DNA of 5,841 bases, taken from the NCBI GenBank assembly GCA_002427975.1, contig DIZT01000181.1:1029-6869 (forward strand), in the 5' to 3' direction. Positions within the stretch are counted from its first letter, which is position 1. Each line of letters begins with the position of its first letter. Below are positions 1-5,841 of the stretch, piece after piece. The translations under genes and the position numbers were made by a program. The notes under the pieces were generated by a model, which did no database searches, was not told where the DNA came from, and saw only the letters and a list, made by a program, of their open reading frames with translations. This DNA is from Micrococcaceae bacterium UBA6021. Lineage in GTDB: Bacteria; Actinomycetota; Actinomycetes; Actinomycetales; Micrococcaceae.

Positions 1-858
1 TCCACCACCCTCCGCATCCTGCTGGGCCTGGCCCGGGCAACGTCCGGCACCGCCAGCGTCCTTGGGCTTGACCCGTGGACGCAGTCCGTCGAGCTGCACC
101 GCCGCCTCGCCTACGTTCCCGGCGACGTCCGGCTGTGGCCCAACCTTTCCGGCGGCGAAACCATCGACCTTCTCTCGCGCCTGCGGGGCGGCACCTTCGG
201 TGCAACCCCCGCCGGCGGCGCCGACTACAAGCAGCGCAAGGCCCGCCTGTGCGAGGTCTTCGACTTCGACCCCGGCAAGAAGGGCCGCGCCTACTCCAAA
301 GGCAACCGGCAGAAAGTCGCACTCATCGCCGCCCTCGCCACCGACGCGGAGCTGTACCTTTTCGACGAGCCCACGTCCGGACTTGACCCGCTCATGGAGG
401 CGGTCTTCCGCCGGGAGACGCTCGCCGCCGTCGAACGCGGCGCCACCGTCCTCCTCTCCAGCCACATCCTCTCCGAGGTGGAAGCGCTCTGTCACCGCGT
501 GAGCATCATCCGCGCGGGCAGAATCGTGGACGGCGGCACCCTGGATTCGCTGCGCCACCTCACCCGCACGGAGGTTTCCTTCGCGGCGGACGGCGTGGAT
601 CCCCGTGCCCTGGGGGAGCTGGACGCCGTGCATGACCTGACGGCCGACGGCGGCAGGGTCAAGTTTGGTGCCGACTCCGACAGGATCGCCGAGGTGCTTC
701 CGCTGCTCGGTGCCCTGGGCGTGCAGGGCCTGATCATCACGCCGCCGTCGCTCGAGGAGCTTTTCCTGCGTCACTACGGCGACACGTCCCTGCCGGGTGG
801 GCCGGACACAGGGCCCGCCCACCGGCGGCACCTGCTCGGCGCCAGGGGCCGTGGCTGA
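1..858 (+). CDS. ABC exporter ATP-binding protein (5' end outside window)
   Basis: This is the nucleotide-binding subunit of an ABC-2 type exporter; it hydrolyses ATP on the cytoplasmic face to drive the permease encoded next. The reading frame is open from base 1, and the first residues STTLRILLGL are the end of Walker A (GKST), so roughly 40-50 N-terminal residues lie upstream. Visible, numbered from the first codon: a Q-loop region at about 38-46 (YVPGDVRLW) with Gly where Gln is usual; an ABC signature at 98-102 reading YSKGN instead of LSGGQ, followed by RQKV; Walker B LYLFDEP with Asp122 and Glu123; D-loop SGLD; and the H-loop histidine 155 in SSHILSEVE. The last 100 or so residues form the C-terminal domain usual in drug-exporter ATPases. 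The variant motifs occur in known antibiotic/polyketide exporter ATPases, so the protein should be active. The substrate cannot be read from the sequence. Confidence 0.93.
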   Translation, partial: STTLRILLGLARATSGTASVLGLDPWTQSVELHRRLAYVPGDVRLWPNLSGGETIDLLSRLRGGTFGATPAGGADYKQRKARLCEVFDFDPGKKGRAYSKGNRQKVALIAALATDAELYLFDEPTSGLDPLMEAVFRRETLAAVERGATVLLSSHILSEVEALCHRVSIIRAGRIVDGGTLDSLRHLTRTEVSFAADGVDPRALGELDAVHDLTADGGRVKFGADSDRIAEVLPLLGALGVQGLIITPPSLEELFLRHYGDTSLPGGPDTGPAHRRHLLGARGRG

Positions 859-859
859 G

Positions 860-2482
860 ATGGACACGCTCCGGATCCTGTGGGGCCAGCGCCTGCGGCG
901 GGACCGCTGGCAGCTGGCCATCTGGGTGGTGGGAATCGGCGCCCTGGCCCTCTTCTCTGCGGCCGCCATCCGCCAGACCTACGGCGACCAGTCCAGCCAG
1001 GCCGACATCCTGCAGGTGGCCATCGCCACCCCCGCCATCCTGATGCTCCGCGGCCTGCCCCGCGGCGCTGGCCAGGGCGCCTTCACGTTCTTCGAGATCT
1101 ACGCCTTCCTTGCCTTGCTGGCCGGCCTGATGAGCACCTTTCTGGCCGTTCGCCACTCTCGGGCCGAGGAGGAAACCGGCAGTGCCGAACTGATCGCGGC
1201 CACGCCGGCCGGCCGGCTGACGCCCGCACTGGCCACGTTGCTTCACGGCCTAGCAGCCAACGTCCTGGTGGCGCTGGCGGTCTTCGCCGGGTTTGCGGCG
1301 GAGGGGCTTGAACCTGCCGGTTCCCTGGTTGCGGGAGCCGCCACGGGCGCCGTCGGGATGGCCTTCCTGGGGATGGGTCTGCTCATCGCACAGCTGATGG
1401 GCACGTCCCGCGGCGCGAACGGGTTTTCCTCGGCGCTGGTGGTGCTGGCGTACGTGGTGCGTGGCATCGGCGACGCCACGGGCACGCCGAACGCCGACGG
1501 CACGATGATGACAGCGGGGGCCGCCAGCTGGTTTTCACCGATCGGCTGGGGCCAGCAGACGTTTGCCTACACGGGTGACCGGTGGTGGCCGGTGCTCCTG
1601 CCGGTGGGGCTCGCCGTCGTCTGCGTGGCCGTGGCGTGGCTCATCCTGGACCGCCGAGACAGCGGCGCGAGCGTCTGGGGAGTGCGTCCCGGCCGGGCCT
1701 CCGCTCGCCGCGGGTTGAACAGCCCCGCCGCGCTGGCCCTACGACTGCAGAGCGGTTCTATCATCGGCTGGGGCCTGGGCGGGCTGGCCACCGGACTGCT
1801 GGCAGGCTCGCTGGGGAGCGCCATAACTGCCGCGAACACGGCCGACACCAACGTTACCGCCGCGCTGCGGGCCATGCTCCAGTCCCAGGGCACATCCCTC
1901 AGCCAGCTCCTGATCTCCGTCCTGTTCTCAGTCGCCGGGGTCCTGGCCGCCACGTGCGCACTGCAGGCAGTCATCCGGATGCGCCAGGAAGAGGCGGCCG
2001 GTACCGCGGAACTCCTGCTCGCCGCCCCGGTCAGCCGGATCCGGTGGCTGGCCGGCTACCTGGTTCTGGGTGCGGCCTCAGTGGTGCTGGTCTTGTTCCT
2101 GACGGCGTTGGGTGCCTGGGCCTCCATGGCGGGTTCGGGTGACACTTCCCTGGACGGAGGGGCCGTGTGGCAGACCGCCGCGGCCCAGCTTCCCGCGGCG
2201 CTGATCTACCTTGCCGTGCCCGCGCTGGTGTTCGTCCTCTGGCCGCGGGCCACCATCGGTCTGGGCTGGGCACTCCTGGCCGCCGGCGTGATCCTGGGCA
2301 TCTTTGGCGGCATGGTGGGCCTGAGCCAGGACGTCCGCAACATCTCGCCGTTCTCCCACACCCCAGTGCCCCAAGGCACGACGACGGACTGGAGCGGTGC
2401 GTGGTGGATGCTCGCTATCGCCGTTCTCACCGGGGCCGTGGCCATGGTTGTGATGCGGCGGCGGGAAACGGGGACAGCGTGA
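860..2482 (+). CDS. ABC-2 type exporter permease, two-halved
   Basis: This is the membrane subunit paired with the preceding ATPase, 540 residues with about 12 hydrophobic segments (for example near residues 18-38, 76-98, 128-150, 160-186 and a similar set in the second half). Length and layout match the tetronasin/polyketide-type exporter permeases of actinobacteria, which are a fusion of two six-helix halves. Two cytoplasmic-loop motifs resemble each other: RAEEETGSAEL at 101-111 and RQEEAAGTAEL at 375-385, each followed by a conserved A/T-P-x-x-R-x stretch and a new helix, which supports internal duplication. The start is uncertain. ATG at 860 lies one base after the ATPase stop, with AGGGG at 844-848 as a weak ribosome binding site 11 bases upstream. 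GTG at 851, in frame, would add VAE and overlap the ATPase by 8 bases. The further upstream ATG at 797 is unlikely because it overlaps the ATPase by 62 bases. The gene is translationally coupled to its neighbours. The substrate is unknown; a hydrophobic drug or metabolite is most likely. Confidence 0.9.
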   Translation: MDTLRILWGQRLRRDRWQLAIWVVGIGALALFSAAAIRQTYGDQSSQADILQVAIATPAILMLRGLPRGAGQGAFTFFEIYAFLALLAGLMSTFLAVRHSRAEEETGSAELIAATPAGRLTPALATLLHGLAANVLVALAVFAGFAAEGLEPAGSLVAGAATGAVGMAFLGMGLLIAQLMGTSRGANGFSSALVVLAYVVRGIGDATGTPNADGTMMTAGAASWFSPIGWGQQTFAYTGDRWWPVLLPVGLAVVCVAVAWLILDRRDSGASVWGVRPGRASARRGLNSPAALALRLQSGSIIGWGLGGLATGLLAGSLGSAITAANTADTNVTAALRAMLQSQGTSLSQLLISVLFSVAGVLAATCALQAVIRMRQEEAAGTAELLLAAPVSRIRWLAGYLVLGAASVVLVLFLTALGAWASMAGSGDTSLDGGAVWQTAAAQLPAALIYLAVPALVFVLWPRATIGLGWALLAAGVILGIFGGMVGLSQDVRNISPFSHTPVPQGTTTDWSGAWWMLAIAVLTGAVAMVVMRRRETGTA

Positions 2483-2976
2483 GTACCGGGACTGAGGTCA
2501 ACGCCGCAGCGGAAAGGGCCGCGGCAGGGCTCACAGCGGCGGGCTTCCCCAAGATGCCGGCCCGGGCACTGATGGCCCTGGTCTCGTCCGAGGACGGCAG
2601 CCTCACCGCAGCCGAGCTTGCCGAAAAACTTGGGGTCAGCGCCGCCGCGGTGTCCGGCGCCGTCAGGTATCTGCAGACCGTGGGCTACGTCCAGCGAGTC
2701 TCTCAGCCCGGCAGCCGCCGCGACCTGTACGCTCTCCACGACGACGAGTGGTACATCGCCTCCATGCGGAACAGCCCCATCTACCAGAGCCTCGCCGCAC
2801 TGACCGATGCGATCGCGGAGGCGCTGCCGGCTGGATCGGCCGCCGGGTCCCGGGTGGCGGAGATGGGCCGGTTCTACCGGTTCCTCGACGCCAAAATGCC
2901 CGCAATCCTGGACGATTGGGAGCACGAAAGGGACAGCCGTTCCCAAGAAGTCCTGACCGAAGGAGCCCTCCCGTGA
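2479..2976 (+). CDS. MarR/GbsR-like winged-helix transcriptional regulator
   Basis: This is a small cytoplasmic DNA-binding protein of 165 residues that probably controls the exporter operon in which it sits. A winged helix-turn-helix is readable at about 28-85: LTAAELAEKLGVSAAAVSGAVRYL is a classic MarR-type helix-turn-helix with the recognition helix at about 54-66, and the following VQRVSQPGSRRDLYAL is the beta wing with the charged tip GSRRD. The remaining 80 residues are probably helical and would serve for dimerisation and effector binding; the pattern resembles GbsR/MarR proteins. The start is GTG at 2479, which overlaps the permease stop as GTGA, with GGGGA at 2470-2474 as a modest ribosome binding site. 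The open frame runs much further upstream, but that part is inside the permease gene and is not credible. The effector and operator are not visible; the operon promoter lies outside the window. Confidence 0.87.
   Translation: MSTGTEVNAAAERAAAGLTAAGFPKMPARALMALVSSEDGSLTAAELAEKLGVSAAAVSGAVRYLQTVGYVQRVSQPGSRRDLYALHDDEWYIASMRNSPIYQSLAALTDAIAEALPAGSAAGSRVAEMGRFYRFLDAKMPAILDDWEHERDSRSQEVLTEGALP
2959..2965 (+). promoter_or_regulatory. Ribosome binding site of corA
   Basis: GAAGGAG is a near-perfect Shine-Dalgarno sequence lying inside the end of the regulator gene. It is 7 bases from GTG at 2973 and 13 bases from ATG at 2979, so it favours the GTG start and therefore the GTGA overlap with the regulator stop codon. 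Confidence 0.75.
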
Positions 2977-3989
2977 CCATGATCGATAACGCCGTGTACG
3001 TGAATGGGGTCCGGACGGCAGACCCTGAAGACCTTGACGAGACGTACTTCCTCCTGCGGCAGCGCGAAGGAATGGCGTGGATCGGCCTGTACCGCCCCGA
3101 CGCCGAGGAGCTGCAGTCCGTGGCTGAGGAGTTCGACCTGAGCCCGCTGGCCGTGGAGGACGCGTTGGCCGGGCACCAGCGCGCCAAGCTGGAGCACTAC
3201 GGCGAGTGCGTGTTCCTGGTGCTGCGCCCGGCCCGCTACCTGGACGACGTCGAGAAGGTTGACTTCGGCGAGATCCACGTCTTCGTGGGCCAGGACTACG
3301 TGGTGACGGTCCGGCACGCTGAGTCGCCGGACCTGGCCAGGGTGCGCCGCCGGATGGAAGCCATGCCGGAGTTCCTGGCTCTTGGACCCGACGCCATTCT
3401 GTACGGCATCCTGGACCAGGTGGTGGACGAGTACGAGCCCGTCGCCGCGGGCCTGGAGAACGATATCGACGAGATCGAAGATGACCTCTTCGGCGCGGAT
3501 CCGGAGGTCTCACGCCGGATCTACGATCTTTCACGGCAGGTCATCATCTTCCAGCGTGCCATCAGCCCACTGATCGGCATCCTGCAGGGGCTCATGGCAG
3601 GGACACCCGAGCGACTGCCCGGACCCGAGCTGCGGGACCACTTCCGCGACGTCCTGGACCACGCGATCCGGCTGAACGAAAAGGTGACGTCATTCCGCGC
3701 GCTGCTGCAGAACGCCCTGGCCGTCAACGCGGCCCTGGTGGCCCAGCGCCAGAACGATGAGATGAAGAACCTCACGGTCTCCAGCTATGCGCAGAACGAG
3801 GAGGTCAAGCGCATTTCATCGTGGGCTGCCATTCTCTTCACACCTACGCTGGTGGCCTCGATCTACGGCATGAACTTCCACATCATGCCCGAGCTCGAGT
3901 GGGCGTACGGCTACCCGTATGCGATGGGCCTGATGGTGGTCCTGGGAGGCATCCTGTACCTCGCGTTCAAGCACAACAAGTGGATCTAG
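2973..3989 (+). CDS. corA: CorA family magnesium/cobalt transport protein
   Basis: This is a pentameric inner-membrane channel for Mg2+ (also Co2+ or Ni2+ in the family). The 338-residue length is typical. The large acidic N-terminal cytoplasmic domain (about 1-230) is followed by a long helix and two C-terminal membrane helices at about 281-298 and 315-332. The family hallmark YGMNF is present, with Gly299-Met300-Asn301 at the end of the first helix, followed by the periplasmic loop MPEL (305-308). The protein ends in the basic tail FKHNKWI. An acidic run DIDEIEDDLF lies in the cytoplasmic domain. The start is GTG 2973, chosen for its ribosome binding site and overlap with the regulator gene; ATG 2979 is the alternative. 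Coupling to an efflux operon suggests co-expression with the exporter, but the sequence does not say why. A zinc-exporting role (ZntB-like) is less likely, because ZntB proteins usually differ around the GMN loop. Confidence 0.93.
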   Translation: MTMIDNAVYVNGVRTADPEDLDETYFLLRQREGMAWIGLYRPDAEELQSVAEEFDLSPLAVEDALAGHQRAKLEHYGECVFLVLRPARYLDDVEKVDFGEIHVFVGQDYVVTVRHAESPDLARVRRRMEAMPEFLALGPDAILYGILDQVVDEYEPVAAGLENDIDEIEDDLFGADPEVSRRIYDLSRQVIIFQRAISPLIGILQGLMAGTPERLPGPELRDHFRDVLDHAIRLNEKVTSFRALLQNALAVNAALVAQRQNDEMKNLTVSSYAQNEEVKRISSWAAILFTPTLVASIYGMNFHIMPELEWAYGYPYAMGLMVVLGGILYLAFKHNKWI

Positions 3990-3998
3990 CGCCGCCGG

Positions 3999-4011
3999 TA
4001 CAGTGAAGGGC
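3999..4011 (+). promoter_or_regulatory. Possible leaderless -10 element for menC
   Basis: TACAGT at 3999-4004 fits the actinobacterial -10 pattern TANNNT and lies 7 bases before ATG 4012, the spacing seen in leaderless actinobacterial transcripts. There is no proper ribosome binding site for this ATG: GAAGGG at 4005-4010 is too close. No convincing -35 hexamer is visible about 17 bases upstream, where the sequence is the 3' end of corA. This is inference from motif and spacing only. Confidence 0.35.
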
Positions 4012-5001
4012 ATGCCGCTCACCTTCCCGCCCCTGGACGAACTCCTCGCTAACGCGCATGTGGTGAGCCTGCCGATGCGCGTGAAATTCCGCGGGATTAT
4101 GGAACGCGAGACCCTCCTGCTGCGCGGTCCGGCGGGCTGGGCCGAGTTCTGCCCGTTCCCTGAATACGCCGACGCCGAGGCCTCCCGCTGGCTCGCCGCC
4201 ACCATCGAGGCCGGCTGGCAGGGCTTCCCTGAACCGGTGCGTTCGGTGATTCCCGTTAACGCCACCGTGCCCGCCGTTTCCGCGGACCGCGTGCCGGAAG
4301 TCCTGGCCCGGTTCGGCCGGGTGGACGCCGTTAAGGTCAAGGTGGCCGAGCGCGGGCAGACGCTCGACGACGACGCCGCGCGGGTCGCCGCCGTCCGCTC
4401 GGCCCTGCCGGACGCCGCCATCCGCGTGGACGCCAACGGCGGCTGGGACGTGCCTGACGCGCTCGAGGCACTCACCCGGCTCGCCGCCGTCGGACTGGAA
4501 TACGCCGAGCAGCCCGTGCCCACCATTGAGGGGCTCGCCGAGGTGCGCAGCCGGCTGCGCGCTGCCGGAACGCCCGTGCTGATCGCCGCCGACGAAAGTG
4601 TGCGCAAGGAATCCGACCCCCTTCGCGTGGCGCGCGCCGGCGCGGCCGATCTGCTGGTTGTTAAGGTCGCACCGCTCGGGGGAGTGCGGCGCGCGCTGGA
4701 CATCGTGGCGCAGGCCGGGCTCCCCGCCGTCGTCAGTTCGGCATTGGATACGTCCGTGGGCATCCGCGCGGGGCTTGCGCTCGCTGCCGCGCTGCCGGAA
4801 CTGCCGTATGCGTGCGGGCTGGGGACGGTGTCGCTGTTTGGCTCTGACATCACGTTGGATCCGCTGGTGGCCGACGACGGCGCCATCCGCCTCCGCGACG
4901 TCGCCGCCGACGCCGGGCTGCTGGAGCAGTTTGCGGCTACCGCGGAACGCCGCGACTGGTGGCTCGCCCGTCTGCGTCGCGTCCACGCCCTTCTCCATTA
5001 G
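4012..5001 (+). CDS. menC: o-Succinylbenzoate synthase (MenC)
   Basis: This is an enolase-superfamily enzyme of menaquinone (vitamin K2) biosynthesis; in the cytoplasm it dehydrates SHCHC to o-succinylbenzoate, the substrate of MenE. The 329-residue length fits the actinobacterial OSBS group. All expected active-site motifs are visible, numbered from ATG 4012: the K-x-K pair Lys108/Lys110 (VKVKVAERG); the metal ligands Asp140 in RVDANGGWD, Glu166 in YAEQP and Asp194 in ADES; the opposing base Lys218 in VVKVAPLGG; and then SSALDTSVG. The N-terminal capping domain carries PMRVKFRG and GPAGWAEFCPFPEY. GTG at 4003 is an in-frame alternative start adding three residues; 4012 is preferred because a -10-like TACAGT lies just upstream and no ribosome binding site supports GTG. 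No other men gene is in the window, so menC is either unlinked or its partners lie downstream of the phosphatase gene. Racemase side activity (NSAR) is known in the family but cannot be judged here. Confidence 0.93.
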   Translation: MPLTFPPLDELLANAHVVSLPMRVKFRGIMERETLLLRGPAGWAEFCPFPEYADAEASRWLAATIEAGWQGFPEPVRSVIPVNATVPAVSADRVPEVLARFGRVDAVKVKVAERGQTLDDDAARVAAVRSALPDAAIRVDANGGWDVPDALEALTRLAAVGLEYAEQPVPTIEGLAEVRSRLRAAGTPVLIAADESVRKESDPLRVARAGAADLLVVKVAPLGGVRRALDIVAQAGLPAVVSSALDTSVGIRAGLALAAALPELPYACGLGTVSLFGSDITLDPLVADDGAIRLRDVAADAGLLEQFAATAERRDWWLARLRRVHALLH

Positions 5002-5027
5002 TGGCCGAATTCACAGCCTTTTCCCAG

Positions 5028-5060
5028 GTTGCTCACGGGTTAACACAAGGTTCACCTGAA
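5028..5060 (+). promoter_or_regulatory. PHO box: three 11-bp direct repeats (PhoP operator)
   Basis: Three consecutive 11-base units start with GTT at exact 11-base spacing: GTTGCTCACGG (5028-5038), GTTAACACAAG (5039-5049) and GTTCACCTGAA (5050-5060). The third contains the perfect GTTCACC core of the Streptomyces PHO box; the second keeps GTT-AC, and the first has a shifted TCAC. PhoP-type response regulators bind such tandem repeats, one monomer per turn, under phosphate starvation. The site ends 67 bases before the start of a PhoX-family phosphatase, the expected kind of target. No clear -10 hexamer could be placed downstream at normal spacing. Confidence 0.68.
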
Positions 5061-5116
5061 GGACGGCTTCGCGTCGGAACCGGCTGACAGGGTGTGCGGG
5101 ACCCGATCGTAATTTT

Positions 5117-5121
5117 GGAGG
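5117..5121 (+). promoter_or_regulatory. Ribosome binding site of the phoX-like gene
   Basis: GGAGG, preceded by TTTT, is a strong Shine-Dalgarno core 6 bases before TTG 5128. It decides the start: no ATG or GTG in the same frame lies at a suitable distance, and the first in-frame ATG is at codon 14. Confidence 0.85.
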
Positions 5122-5127
5122 CACCTT

Positions 5128-5841
5128 TTGTCTGAAACGACTGCCCGCAAGTTCAACCTGCTCCCCATGCTTGGCCATACGAAGGGCAAGCGCAGCCCCG
5201 TAACCTGCGCCTTGAAGTGCGACAACGCCTGCGCCGGCGACGTCTGCAACACCAGCTCCAACAGCTACTTCCGGGACATTGCGTCCGCCACCATGTCCCG
5301 CCGCGCCGCCCTGGGCTTCGGCGCCGCCGGTGCGCTCGCCGTCGTACTTGGCAGCGCCATTTCCTCCGCGGAACCGGCTGTTGCCGGCGGCCCCGGGCTG
5401 TCGCCGGCCGCCAAGGAGGGCTTCCCGACGTCGAAGCTGCAGTTCACGCCGATCGCCCCGGTGGATCCCGCCGTCGACACGCTCACCGTTCCGGAAGGCT
5501 TCACCTGGCAGCCCGTGATCCGCTGGGGTGACCCCATGTTCAAGGACGCGCCGGACTTCGATCTGAACAACCAGACTGCAGCCGCGCAGGCCCAGCAGTT
5601 CGGCTACAACAACGACTACACGGACATCGTGGAAATCCCGGGGACCAAGGGCCGCCGCGCCGTGCTGTTCGCCAACCACGAATACACCAACGAGAACATC
5701 ATGTTCCCCGCCACCATGCCGGCCGCCGATGTGCGCGCGGTGGGCCAGGCAGCGCACGGCCTGTCCGTCGTCGAGCTGGAGCGCAAGAACACCACCAAGC
5801 CGTGGACCTACGTCAAGGGCGCGCCGCTGAACCGCCGCTAC
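5128..5841 (+). CDS. PhoX family (DUF839) phosphatase, Tat-exported, 3' end outside window
   Basis: This is the first 238 codons of an extracytoplasmic alkaline phosphatase-like protein; PhoX enzymes release phosphate from organic phosphoesters using calcium and iron. The start is TTG 5128 behind GGAGG. Residues 1-56 are a hydrophilic leader with four cysteines (27, 31, 35, 40) and the phrase NTSSNSYFRDI. A twin-arginine signal follows: SRRAAL at 57-62, a hydrophobic alanine-rich stretch to about 78, and a likely cleavage after AVA at 84-86. The mature part shows family landmarks: a LTVPEGF stretch at 119-125, IRWGDPMF at 131-138, QQFGYNNDY, and ANHEYTN with Asn183-His184-Glu185. The frame is open to the last base, so the catalytic cysteine region and C-terminus are not seen. 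An alternative start at ATG 5293 would give a conventional short Tat signal but has no ribosome binding site. A PHO box upstream suggests control by phosphate limitation. The symbol is left blank because DUF839 proteins are not all proven phosphatases. Confidence 0.88.
   Translation, partial: MSETTARKFNLLPMLGHTKGKRSPVTCALKCDNACAGDVCNTSSNSYFRDIASATMSRRAALGFGAAGALAVVLGSAISSAEPAVAGGPGLSPAAKEGFPTSKLQFTPIAPVDPAVDTLTVPEGFTWQPVIRWGDPMFKDAPDFDLNNQTAAAQAQQFGYNNDYTDIVEIPGTKGRRAVLFANHEYTNENIMFPATMPAADVRAVGQAAHGLSVVELERKNTTKPWTYVKGAPLNRRY

Noticed and set aside
2748..2972. Upstream extension of corA to ATG 2748
   Set aside because: This stretch lies within the regulator gene in another frame, its translation does not resemble CorA, and a good ribosome binding site points to GTG 2973.
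2206..3534. Long open frame on the - strand (442 codons) across the permease end, regulator and corA
   Set aside because: It is opposite well-identified + strand genes. Its translation is rich in Arg, Pro and Gly with no recognisable domain, as expected for antisense shadow frames in high-G+C DNA.
3816..4998. Two long - strand open frames opposite corA and menC
   Set aside because: They overlap each other and lie across menC, which has all its catalytic residues. The translations are low-complexity (Ser/Ala/Thr-rich or Gly/His-rich) without family motifs.
5058..5075. Possible terminator hairpin after menC (GAAG/CTTC or GACG/CGTC around 5058-5075)
   Set aside because: The stems are only four base pairs, mutually exclusive, and not followed by a T run. 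No credible rho-independent terminator is present between menC and the phosphatase gene.
5110..5115. TAATTT as a -10 element for the phosphatase gene
   Set aside because: It fits TANNNT, but transcription would then begin at or after the ribosome binding site, and it lies about 53 bases beyond the TTCACC of the PHO box, much too far for a -35/-10 pair.
5011..5757. A - strand open frame (248 codons) opposite the phosphatase start and PHO box
   Set aside because: The + strand frame encodes a clear Tat signal and PhoX motifs behind a strong ribosome binding site. The reverse frame is compositionally biased and has no recognisable motif.
1..5841. Mobile element, phage, CRISPR or defence system
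   Set aside because: No transposase, integrase, terminal inverted repeats, regular spacer-repeat array or defence-type domain was seen. Gene content, base composition and strand are uniform and fit ordinary chromosome.

Overview
The window looks like a piece of chromosome from a high-G+C actinobacterium, most likely Arthrobacter or a related member of the Micrococcaceae. The support is strong G/C bias at third codon positions, GTG and TTG start codons, four-base GTGA gene overlaps, a Streptomyces-type PHO box, a menaquinone biosynthesis gene and an actinobacterial-type PhoX phosphatase. The genus is inferred from protein resemblance, not proven. All genes are on the + strand and there is almost no non-coding DNA.

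Layout: (1) 1-858, an ABC exporter ATPase whose N-terminus is cut off by the window edge in the middle of the Walker A motif. (2) 860-2482, its partner, a two-halved ABC-2 type permease with about 12 membrane segments. (3) 2479-2976, a small MarR/GbsR-like winged-helix regulator. (4) 2973-3989, a CorA-type divalent metal channel. (5) 4012-5001, o-succinylbenzoate synthase (menC). (6) 5002-5127, the only real intergenic region, holding a three-unit 11-bp direct repeat that matches an actinobacterial PHO box. (7) 5128 to the window end, the first 238 codons of a Tat-exported PhoX-family (DUF839) phosphatase starting at TTG behind a strong ribosome binding site.

Genes 1 to 4 appear to be one translationally coupled operon: the junctions are a 1-base gap (or 8-base overlap), a GTGA overlap and a second GTGA overlap. 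The ATPase and permease should form a drug or lipophilic-compound exporter of the tetronasin/polyketide exporter type, the MarR-like protein is the probable local regulator, and CorA is the unexpected passenger. menC follows corA after 22 bases and may have its own leaderless promoter. The phosphatase gene is probably a separate transcription unit induced by phosphate starvation through the PHO box.

I see no mobile element, CRISPR array, RNA gene or convincing rho-independent terminator. Most of the content is ordinary core genome. The best leads are the PHO box with the phoX-like gene, the cysteine-bearing extension ahead of that gene's Tat signal, and the coupling of corA to an efflux operon.
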